Source: Arabidopsis thaliana (Eukaryota > Streptophyta > Magnoliopsida > Brassicales > Brassicaceae). From it: a stretch of DNA of 64,000 nt. The stretch spans positions 10,657,151 to 10,721,150 of the forward strand of contig NC_003071.7 in the NCBI RefSeq assembly GCF_000001735.4. The letters are read 5' to 3'. The position numbers and the translations under genes are program-made. The notes under the pieces were generated by a model that ran no database searches, was not told the DNA's origin, and saw only the letters and a program-made list of their open reading frames with translations. The first letter of the stretch is position 1; each line of letters begins with the position of its first letter. This document shows positions 12,860-22,616 of the stretch, one piece after another.

Positions 12860-13368
12860 CAATAAGACAATCTCGCTCGCGCACATCCAATCAACAACGA
12901 TGGAGATGATATTACAAAAAAAAGCATTGAACCCTTCACCTCTTACATTTCAAAGTGTTTATTAAACTAGATTAGTTACAGTTCCTTATGTAAAAATTCA
13001 AATATTTATAGTTTAGTGGGTGCACCAACGTGAGTCCGCCCTACTTAATCTTATATACATTATTTTATTGAATTTGAAAAGTAATCCGCAATATAACCCT
13101 TGAACGTGTATAGATTTTGTAAACCGTATAAGTTTGTATATAGATTAACAAAACTACTTCGCTTTGAACACTTGAAAAAAAAAAAAAATGAGAAGTAGAC
13201 TCGAACTAATGACCTATAGAACGTTCATAACATATATAACCAATTTTGCTTCAATAGTTTTTGACAATTGTACAAACCCTCCAAGTAATTTTTATTGTTA
13301 ATCATAAAAAAAATGTTCTTATACATTTGCAATTTCACAATAAGACAGTCTCGCCTCGCACATCCAAT
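12860..13368. repeat. Direct repeat pair in the GPX1/CIPK16 convergent spacer
   Basis: A block of about 31 bp, AATAAGACAATCTCGC at its core and ending CACATCCAAT, occurs at 12860-12891. It recurs slightly changed at 13338-13368, just downstream of the CIPK16 stop on the minus strand. The two copies bracket about 450 bp that includes a tRNA-like, poly(A)-containing stretch. Confidence 0.6.
13145..13260 (-). mobile_element. Possible tRNA-derived SINE remnant
   Basis: Read on the minus strand, the sequence has a B-box-like GGTCATTAGTTCGAGTC near 13196-13220, and a homopolymer tract near 13174-13188 follows. The A box is poorly kept and I found no target-site duplication, so this is weak. Confidence 0.3.
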
Positions 13369-13391
13369 TCCAAAAAGTGAATTATTACAGC

Positions 13392-15460
13392 TCATGAAAC
13401 ATTATTTATTTTGTTATCATTTGTGTCAACATTATCATTAGTGGTAACATCGTCTTCATCATCATCACCTTGCCATGACCATACAATGTCTTTAAGAGCT
13501 GGTCTGACGTCATCCTCACAGAAGAGGTAATACTCCAACGTATCCCCCGAGGTTTTGCAGAACTCCACGACAGAGACTTCAGGAGCGACTTCGAATACTT
13601 CCGCCGTCACCGAGAGCCTTCCTTTACGACCTTCTGTTCTTCTTTGCAGCTTCATCTTGCAGTCTTTTACATGTTTCACTCTCATATCCATCTCACGCGC
13701 CGCCGTCTCCAGCCTCTCTTTAACAGATTTCGCCGGGAACTTCGATGTGAACATCCGCTTTGGCTTTCGTTTTATCTCGAATAGGTTAGAGAGATCGAAA
13801 CCTGAAGACATTGATGTGATGAATTGGAAGGCGTTGAAGGATCTTGGTGAAGCTCCGTCGTCTTCTTTCTCGTTTAGGTCTTTCTTCTTTTTCTTTGTTG
13901 GTGGCTCCGGTGGAGATGGGATCGTTTCGTCTATCGAAAAGGCTACTGATGGTGTAAAGTTCTTTCGGAACCATGGAATCATTTTGATCTCTGACATTGA
14001 AATTCTTTGTTCAGGATCCGGCACAAGCAATCTTGAGAGTAGTTCCTTGGATTCTAAGGAAAACCACGGTGGGAACTCGCATTCCGCCTTGAAGATCTTC
14101 CTGTTTATTTCGAAAGGTTCAATCAAACAAGAAACAACAATGAGAATTTGATCAATTCACATTCACATTCAACAATACTAATATTTGAATTTGTAAGAAG
14201 AGCACTATTTGAGACCGTTATTATTGGCGGGAGTTTTATAAATTATCTAGTAAAATACGGGACGTGAAATTTTGATAATATAGAACTATAATGAAATATA
14301 CGATCGACCAACATTTATCGAATTTGATATCAGATTAATGTACCTAAAATACCACCCGAATATTCACAAATTGATAATAGTTTCAATATCTTGGAAAATA
14401 TTGTATAATTTTGAGTAATTATTAAAATTTGAATTACGTGAACAAATAATTCAAATACTATATATCTTTTCTTTTTGTGTGTGTAAACTTTCAAATAGTA
14501 TATCTTATATCCAAGTTTTGTATCTATTGGTACAAGTTAAACTGTCTCTTTCAAATAATATTTTATTTAACCAAAAATGATTATTATTTCTTTTTAACAT
14601 ATATAAGTATGTGATGTAAAATTGAGATGCATCTAGAAACCCAACTCAAAATGGACTACTTTGGCTTTTAGTTCAATATTTTTTTGTATCTCACTATTCG
14701 TCAAATAAATAACAAAAACAAATACGGTTTGGGCCAAAACCTGGTCAAGAAATACTTACGTGTACAATGTCATGACGTTTTCGTCGATAAACGGCAAGAA
14801 GCCAGCAAGGAGTGCATACAAAACAATCCCGCACGACCAAATATCAGCCATAGCTCCGTCGTATCCTTTATTCCGTAAAACCTCCGGCGCCACGTAAGCC
14901 GGTGTCCCGCACCGCGTATGTAAAAGATCATCGCTGCTACCACGCCTGCCACCTAGCCCTTCTGGCATCATCAATGCGGAAAGTCCGAAATCCGTTACCT
15001 TAAGATCACCTTCTCCGTCAAGCAACAGATTCTCGGGTTTAATATCGCGGTGGAAAACACCGCGGCTGTGGCAAAAATCCACCGCGGATATCAATTGTTG
15101 GAAATACTTTCTGGCTAGATCCTCCGGGAGCTTCCCATCTCTATCGATCATTTCGAAAAGCTCTCCGCCGTTGACGTACTCCATGACGAAGAAAATCTTC
15201 TTCTTTGTAGCCATTACTTCGCGGAGCTCGACCACGTTTGGATGACGGAGGAGACGCATGACGGCGATCTCTCGTTCGATTTGCTCCATCATGCCACGAC
15301 GTTTGAAAACGTGGTCTTTTTTGATGACTTTGATTGCCACGTCATCGCCGGTGGAGATCTCTGTTCCGTGATACACTTTGGCGAAGTTACCGGTTCCGAG
15401 AAGTCTTCCGATGTTGTATTTGTCGAACAAGACAGTACTACTACGGTTTGATTCTTCCAT
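13392..15460 (-). CDS. CIPK16: CBL-interacting protein kinase (SnRK3)
   Basis: Ser/Thr kinase of 469 aa, two exons: 14760-15460 and 13392-14100 (stop 13394-13392). The kinase domain spans about residues 15-270. It has the glycine loop [20 protein letters not shown] with the ATP Lys, [23 protein letters not shown], and an activation loop longer than usual ending [12 protein letters not shown]. The regulatory part holds the NAF/FISL motif ([20 protein letters not shown]), which binds CBL calcium sensors, followed by a PPI-like segment. Lys-rich KKKKK and KRKPKR patches could support nuclear entry. The C-terminus is an unusual Asp/Asn-rich tail. Known from earlier work as a salt-responsive kinase linked to shoot sodium exclusion. 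One intron interrupts the kinase domain after MTLYT. Confidence 0.96.
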
Positions 15461-15531
15461 TGTCTTTGTCTGACTAGTTACAAGTATATGTGAGACTAAT
15501 TATGTGGAATTTTGTGATTTGGTTACATATC

Positions 15532-15542
15532 TATATATATAA
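15532..15542 (-). promoter_or_regulatory. TATA box of CIPK16
   Basis: On the minus strand TTATATATATAG lies about 70-80 bp upstream of the CIPK16 ATG. I recall a report that natural variation around this promoter, a short deletion creating or changing a TATA box, alters expression between accessions. Confidence 0.6.
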
Positions 15543-16549
15543 GCAGAAATTATTTGTGGAATTTTTTTATTTATAATGTTGTCTACTTTGTTTGATATGT
15601 GACGACTAAGTGAACTGTGAAGAAATGTTCTAATCTTATCTAAACAAAGTGATGTGCCTAAGATCTGGCAGCTAGCATAATTAAATACGACCAAAGCCAA
15701 AAGAATAACCAAGACGAAATTGATTCGCGAATTGAACTAAATCGGGGTTTGCTATTTATGTTGAGTGCCTAAAAAAGGGTTATAGAACATGATAAAACTA
15801 GATATAATTAACAAACTAAAGCATGAAAAATAAATATCTCGAGTTACGATGCAATGATCATAAGAGAATGATTTCAATAAAAGTGTAACAGGTGATTTAA
15901 ATCCATTTCTATGTAAATAAATCCTTTTTTTAACCAGTTAAACAATGGTCTCGCACATTTCTGACCATGTATTCATGTAAATAAGTTCTTAAAGTTTTCA
16001 GAATAGATTTTAAAAATATAAAAGTAACTCTCTTATCCTTATACAAAAATTGTGGACGCCATGAAATTGACGTGGAATCGCCGTTAATGCTACGCATGTT
16101 TTGAAGTAGATACGCATTAATTAAAAATAGTAAACTTGTCCCGATAAAATTTCAATGAACTGTCTTTTTTTGGTAAGGCAAGATGTGACCTTTTCTACTT
16201 GGCCCTTAAATATTTTTAAAACAATTTCTTGACTTATTTTTCATAGAGGAATTTTTAATTTCTTTCGAAAAGCTTTGACTCTTTTCCTAGTTGGGACGAT
16301 TGTATCGGAAAGTGGTCATTTCTAATACGTCCGTGAATCTATCGACCAAATCTTCCTTTCTACATCTTTGCTAATTTCTTGGTTTGATGGATTCTTCATA
16401 TTTTGCTACTCAAAACAACACACTCAATTTTTCCAATTGTTTTCTTACAATTTGATGATTTTTCTACATACATGAAAATCTCATTATAACCGTGTATTTG
16501 GGTGGGATACTGTTATTTTCCTCTATCATAATCAAAGGTACATCTTGTA

Positions 16550-16598
16550 AAGCTAAATCTAAATTTTAACAAAAAAAAAAGAAGCTAAATCTAAATTT
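16550..16598 (+). mobile_element. Poly(A) micro-insertion with 17-bp duplication
   Basis: AAGCTAAATCTAAATTT occurs at 16550-16566 and again exactly at 16582-16598. Between the copies lie only 15 nt: TAAC, ten A and a G. This fits an extremely 5'-truncated non-LTR retrotransposition event. Confidence 0.6.
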
Positions 16599-16751
16599 GT
16601 TCGATTTAAAGATCAGGATTATTAAGATAATATATAACTAATCATTTTAAGGAACATGTATAACAAGTCCAAGAAACTTTGTGATGTGTCATGATTTGGA
16701 CCCACGATTAATGACAACAATTATGTTTACACAAATGTTAATACTCTAACG

Positions 16752-16774
16752 AAATACTATAACGAGTTTTACCC

Positions 16775-16806
<32 letters not shown>

Positions 16807-16815
16807 TATAACGAG
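16752..16815 (+). mobile_element. Poly(A) micro-insertion with 15-bp duplication
   Basis: AAATACTATAACGAG occurs at 16752-16766 and exactly again at 16801-16815. The insert is TTTTACCC followed by 26 A, as expected if a LINE reverse transcriptase aborted after copying only the tail. Confidence 0.7.
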
Positions 16816-19299
16816 ATATGTATTTAAAATTGAAGAGTAAAAGGGTAACATCACAAACATAGTACACTATTTTGTGGCTAATTGGGTGATCACAGACATA
16901 TATCTACTTATCGCGCTGCATTTCCGATTGTTTGTTATTTTCGGGTGATTAGGTTGTCGAAACTAGCTGCTAAAACAAGCCATGCCGTGAATTTTGCATC
17001 ACATTGATCAGTCAAATTTCAAGCAGTAGTTGATTGGAATATGCCCTAAAGAGTGAAAAGATTTGCAAATCCACCTAAATAAGCCATCGTTTGTGCTGCA
17101 CATGGTTTAAATGTTGCATTACTTAATTAGAAAACAATTTGATCAAATGCATAGGAGTTCTACTTCGAACGAATCTAAAGATGTTACCTCATCTACCTTA
17201 TGTTTTCCTGATGATAGAAGACCCCCTTACCTAAAAATGTTGTTCAAGGGTAAACAATAAATACATATATATACATGAGTGTGTGTGTGTGTACAAGCAC
17301 GATTCATATTATATGTATGTTGCCAAAACCTTTGCTATTTGATGCACAATATGTGATGATGTAAACTTTATATATAAGTACAGAATGTTTGAATGGAGCT
17401 TAGACAATTTCTTGAACCAGAGAAAATAAAATAATAATTGGTGTTGTTGATAAAAACTCAACATGCCAAGAAAAACAGATTGCTGAAGTATGGATCTTCA
17501 AATTCTATCATTTACATAAATTAAAATGAGTGATCTTGCAAGGAAAAATGTGAAGAAAAATGGAAAATAAGAGTTCTTTGTAAGAAAGGGGAAGTTTTAT
17601 TGAAATGAAAATATTGAAGACTTGGTAATAAAGAAGAATGCAAAAACCGTGAAGAATCCTACACAATTTTGTCTACTTCTTTTTTTTTTCTTTACTTCAA
17701 AAGTACAAAATTTTCTCTACTTTCTGTAGCTTCTCTTTTTGTTAGAAAGTTGATAAATCTTTGCAAAGGACGACTGTACTGGTCTGAAAGATCCATGTGA
17801 CAGAACGAACTGTTAGATTAAAAATAATTACGCATTTACGAACTGTGTATTTGTGAAGATATATTTTGAAAGACACTTCGTTAACAATTTTGATTTCCTA
17901 CATATATCTCCGTGACAATTCCCTAATCAATTAACACATTTCTTCGATCAGAGTTTGTCGTTTGCGTTTAGAATTGCATTTCCATGTTACAATATAATAC
18001 ACATTACTCTCATTTGAACATTCTTTATTAAAATGATGTACAAATGTGTTTGATTTTGCGTTTTATTTTAGAACTATCAATAGATTTGATGAGAAAGGAA
18101 AGTTTTTTTTTTTTTTTGAATATATGAAATGAAGCGAACTAATAAAGCTGGAACCAACAACTCTGAAATCATTAAAGTCAGAAACAAAGTTCACCAATAT
18201 TCCATGTCTTCCAAATTTCCCAATCTCTTCAGAAATATCAGTATTGACTTCAATTAAAGCTACAAATATGTCTTAAAGATGCAATCATCTTAATCACAGA
18301 AAATACAAATATACACCAAGATACACATATTTGACCACATAATCATCGTGATTTTTAGTCCAACGACTCACTTACCCAAGTTAAAACTAAAAGGTGTAAC
18401 AGTAGGACAAAAATTAATTGTAGTATTGATATTTTGTCGACAAACACCAAAAAAATTCAACAGTATTAACAGTACAAAAGTGGGAAGACATGACACATCA
18501 ACTTGTGCTACCTATTCAACAAACTCATACATTATTGGCTGCTGTATTAGTTTTGCATACAAAATGTGTGTTTGAGAGATGCAGTTGCCAGGGAACATGT
18601 TCTCAAGTTAATCTAACCATAAAAACACCTAAAAGAATATTCTCGCAATATTCATGTACACAAATGTAACATGGAATCAAATATATACATATAAAATGTA
18701 GAAAAAATGTAAGTACAACTAATTATATACTAACATATACCTATTTTGTTAAATAATAAGCTAATCATGCACCTCATGGAATAAAGATGTACGAGCAAAC
18801 CATTTAAATAACAAGAAAAGCAACGACTCATTCTTATAATGCAAATATCATGACCTTAACATCTTATTCACGCAAAATGAGATAATATATGATCGCATGA
18901 ATCAAAAGACATAAATTATATGTTTACAAAGGAAACTAGGGATTAAAACGCCTCGAGAGAGACAGAGTGGAAAAAGAAACGATATAATATATACATGACT
19001 CGAGAAAAATTAAGGACCAGCCTATTAACAACTAGGTTACATTGCTAATCTCACTTAACCACGCGTTAACTAATAGATTAAGCTTTTTTCGATACTACCC
19101 ATCTCTTAAAATATAATGAATGATTAAAGGCTAAAGGTCTCCTCCCGCATGCAAGTAGATGGCACAAAAAATCTAGAAACAAGAACAAGCCAGAGTTTAG
19201 ATCGTATCTTCTTACCTTAATATGGAGATAACCAAGAGAGACAGAGAAAGATTGTGTAAGTGATAGAGAGAGATTGAGACATAGAGAACGAAGACAGGC

Positions 19300-19423
19300 C
19301 AAAGAGATCAGCACCGGAATCTGACAGAAAGAGCAGTGAGCACGCAAGAGAAGCAAGTGCAATGATATGCAAATTGCCTTTGTGTGCTCACTCTCTTCTG
19401 TCAGTTTCTTTGCGTTTCTCTTG
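19300..19423 (-). ncRNA. MIR156A: miR156a precursor hairpin
   Basis: The minus strand carries mature miR156, TGACAGAAGAGAGTGAGCAC, at 19403-19384. The imperfectly paired star strand (GCTCACTGCTCTTTCTGTCA core) lies at 19341-19320, with a loop of about 40 nt between them. Flanking arms extend the stem to roughly 19300 and 19423. miR156 guides cleavage and repression of SPL transcription factor mRNAs and holds plants in the juvenile phase; MIR156A is one of the main contributors. The primary transcript starts near 19900 (TATA at 19935-19944) and probably contains an intron with donor AAAG/GTAAGA near 19763. Confidence 0.97.
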
Positions 19424-19750
19424 TCCCAACTCTTTCATTCACAATTAGTCCAACTTCAGAGATCTACAAGATGAAACAAAGAAAACAAGAAACGATGAGA
19501 ATCTTTTAAGCTTTGTGTTAGATCTGAGTTTTAACTGGAGAAGACAAAGAATCAAAGAGAGGGAGGGAGAGAGGGAGAGATATGAGAAGAGAAGAGATTC
19601 CATTTGAGACCCTTTAGAAGATCAAATCTAGGGTTTTTGTCTAAATCGAGAAAAAACATAACCATAAAAAGCAAAAAAAAGAAAGAAAGAGGGTAAAGAA
19701 ACAAAGATCTGATGAGAAGAAGATAAGAGAAAACCTTATCTCTCTCTATT

Positions 19751-19852
19751 TCAAAGAGTCTTACCTTTCTTTATGGCTCTTGTCGCTTTCTTTATCTCTC
19801 TTACATGCAAAGGGAACAGATGTCTGGCGACGCATTGAATTGAACAGAACAT
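19751..19852 (-). CDS. Small ORF in the 5' part of pri-miR156a (miPEP156a-type)
   Basis: The first ATG on the primary transcript opens a 33-codon frame: MFCSIQCVARHLF at the start and a basic end AIKKGKTL before TGA. It matches my memory of the peptide called miPEP156a, described as conserved in Brassicaceae pri-miR156a. It is highly basic near the end (REIKKATRAIKKGKTL). A strong 5' splice site, AAAG/GTAAGA, lies inside the last codons, so splicing would replace the final residues. Translation in vivo cannot be judged from sequence. Confidence 0.55.
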   Translation of the reverse strand: MFCSIQCVARHLFPLHVREIKKATRAIKKGKTL

Positions 19853-19934
19853 TTGAATTTATAGAGAGACCTAAAAATGGCAATGAACTTGAGATTTGAG
19901 AGTGAACAATGAATGGTCTTTTGATGATGGAAGG

Positions 19935-19944
19935 TATATATAAA
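19935..19944 (-). promoter_or_regulatory. TATA box of MIR156A
   Basis: TTTATATATA on the minus strand lies about 85 bp upstream of the small-ORF ATG and 530 bp upstream of the mature miRNA, which fits an RNA polymerase II start near 19905. Confidence 0.6.
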
Positions 19945-19959
19945 GATTAGGAACCCGTT

Positions 19960-20974
19960 TGCCTTTTTTTCTTTCTTTTGTTGGCTAACAATTTGCCACT
20001 AATATGAATATTTATTAATTTGCATTTAATTTCTCATCTCCTTTAATTAGATTATTATTATTTTTTTCGTTAAATGTCTTCTCTTTCCTTTGTTGGCGGA
20101 AGACCAACATCAACAAGCCCTAAAGACTTGCAAAATTATGGAAGATATATTAAACACAAAAAAAAAAAAGACTAAGCTCTTTTTTTTTTTTAATTTTTTT
20201 TTTGTACTGAATGACAATTTTGTGTTACAACTTGCAACATATTAACATAACTTCGTTTTTCGATCAGCGTAATTTTAAGTGAAGCGCGTTTTGGGGTTTT
20301 TCTTGTTGTCAAGAAAAAAAACAGGATTATGTGGTGGTAATAAGAAAAGAAAAAAGGCCATGTTTATTTGTGGACCAATTTGAAATATTTTATAATTTGT
20401 TTCACTATTATGAAACATTGATTTTTCTTAAGATGTTTTTGTATATGTAGGCACCTAATCTATCATATATAGAAGTTAGGGTTTTGAGTTAAGTGTTTAT
20501 TTATTTTTGTTTGAAGTCTTTTTGATAAATTAGAGGCCACATAAAACAAATAACATGTTAAGAAAAATATTTCCATCTTGTAAACATTTAAACAAAATAA
20601 AAAATTTACTTTTTTTTTCATTTCTACATACTTAATTAACATTTGTTTAATTAATTTTCTATTAATTGTTTTTCACCAAATAGATAATGATTTTTTGAGA
20701 GTGAATAATGGTGTCCTTTGACTCAACTACACGATTGTTGATTATTTAGAATAAAGTTGAAATCTCTATAACCCCGATTTTGATGAGCACAAAATTGTAG
20801 TAGCTCTCATACTATGTAAAAAATGTTGATTACTTAACACTATAGGCCAATACTATAATAACCGAGAAATCTCTAAAAAATAATATACTTTCTAAATATG
20901 ATGAAGAATATACAAAATTAGACCGTTTATGGTTGGATATGATTTGAGTTAGATTACACTCATGAGTTAAGGCT
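19960..20974. other. AT-rich region upstream of MIR156A
   Basis: Presumed MIR156A promoter sequence followed by AT-rich spacer. Poly(A)/poly(T) runs occur at 20158-20210. No ORF or RNA gene that I can support. Confidence 0.45.
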
Positions 20975-21320
20975 CAAATATGATTAACTTTTTATTTTAT
21001 TTTCTATAAATCTTATCGGTTGATTCGGTTAGTTTTGGTAGAAACACACTGAAGTGCTTCAGAGTAGACTTTTTCCCAAAGGACCACCACATTGTCTGTC
21101 CCGAATTTGTAATGCTTTCCGATTAATACTAAGGGTAGTCAAGCCGTCTGCATTTCTAACTATCAAGTAAACCAATTGGGTTAAGCCCCAACTAAATGAC
21201 TTCCCAAACAAATATAATTTTTGTTTCCAAAAAACATCGAACTCGAGTCCGGAAGTTTCACCCTTCCCCAAAACTTCCCTTACCACTAAACCACAGATAA
21301 TTGGGCAAATATGATTAACT
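20975..21320 (-). mobile_element. Full-length tRNA-derived SINE with 15-bp target-site duplication
   Basis: CAAATATGATTAACT flanks the element exactly at 20975-20989 and 21306-21320. The 316-bp insert reads, on the minus strand, from a tRNA-like head to an A-rich tail (AAAATAAAATAAAAA). The pol III A box GGTTTAGTGG lies at 21292-21283 and fits RRYNNARYGG; the B box, core GGACTCGAGTTCGA, lies at 21250-21237. It belongs to the RAthE/SB type of Brassicaceae SINEs by structure; I cannot name the exact family. Confidence 0.88.
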
Positions 21321-22616
21321 AAAATTTCTTTTCTCTATAAATACTGTTCTTAACCTAACATCTATATATATATCGGTAATAAAATATGTTTCTTTGTACG
21401 TAGATGTATCCCCAACAGAAAAAGGTTTTTGTGAACCACGTTTAATTTATGTCATGTTTTTTATATCTATGTCATCTTGCTCACATCCTTTAAAAACATT
21501 TATATTGAACACTCTTGTAAAAGAAAAAAATCTTTATGTTCACTTATAAAACTTACCGAGGAAAAAACCTCTTTATAGGCTCTACAAGTACAATTATCTT
21601 ATAAAACTTATCATTTACTTTCTACCATAGTTTCTGTAAATGTATTTTACAATAACATCATGATCTTATAAACTTATCTTATAAATGTATTTTACAATAA
21701 CATCATGATACTTATTCTATAGAAATTCTTTAAAATTCTATAGAAAATTAAAGAAGTAATAACCTTCTAAATATATTTAAAGAAACTATAGAACTTGAGT
21801 TTAATTTGGGTTTGGTCCAATTAATAATAATGTCATCATGGATGATCAATAAAATCTTATTTTACTTCAATATTTGCTTGCATCTTCTCCAATAATGTAG
21901 AAGATTATATTCACTCTCTAGAATGACTAAAGAAATAGAACATCGAATATTATCTCTAGATACATTGACATTTTAATCACATGTTTTGGAATCTTGATCC
22001 CCTAGCTGAAAGAGTTATGTCGAGTGTCGACTCAATCTAAGATTCTAAATCTAAATTATTTAAAATAGGAATTAAGTTATCAAGATAAAGCGATGGGTAA
22101 CGAATAGATTCAATGGAATATGTCTCGAATACACCAAAAGAATAACAAAGAAACAAAGATAAAGTAGTGAAGCTTTATCGAGAAAAAAAGTATAAGAGAA
22201 AATGTTGGCATGCATTGGACGGGGCATATTTAAAGTGACGTGGTTTCACTATAAACCAGAGAGTCGCATTAATCAGTCTGACCGTTGATTTGAGACATTA
22301 ATTCCCTGCCGTTGGATCTGTCACTTTTACAAGACACATTCTCAAACTTTTCAAAGTGGTGTTTGATTGATTGTTTTGGTTTTCTCTATATAATATTTTT
22401 ATTTATATACTTCTCTTTTTGTTTAACATTTTTGATTAGGCAAAATCCAATCTATAACTTAATTTTTAATGTGTACAGTAGTAACACATTATTTGAAGTC
22501 GAACTCCGGAAAGAAAAACAGGACGGTCTTGACATTAGTAAAAGTGTAAAACAAAGGCTATAAACGATAAGCTAAAGGCATCTCCTAGAAGCTGGATTCA
22601 GTCTTGTACTCTAAGT
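21321..22616. other. Intergenic region between the SINE and the RNase H2A 3' end
   Basis: No gene recognised. A 28-bp unit (TAAATGTATTTTACAATAAC plus CATCATGAT) is repeated exactly at 21637-21664 and 21682-21709. Confidence 0.5.

Larger units (their letters stand above)
15560..19280. other. AT-rich intergenic region, CIPK16 / MIR156A
   Basis: About 3.7 kb without a credible protein gene. It contains two poly(A) micro-insertions with target-site duplications (16550-16598 and 16752-16815), a short (GT)n run near 17279-17292, and homopolymer tracts near 17680 and 18100. The ORF at 18348-18575 has no ATG start and no recognisable content. Confidence 0.5.

Noticed and set aside
13555-14151. 198-codon plus-strand ORF
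   Set aside because: Antisense to CIPK16 exon 2; composition follows the complementary coding strand.
17278-17292. (GT)n run
   Set aside because: Only about seven units; ordinary microsatellite without other structure.
19078-19362. 94-codon minus-strand frame across the miR156a hairpin
   Set aside because: It starts on a non-ATG or internal codon and is formed by the hairpin arm; the 33-codon ORF near the transcript start is the better candidate.
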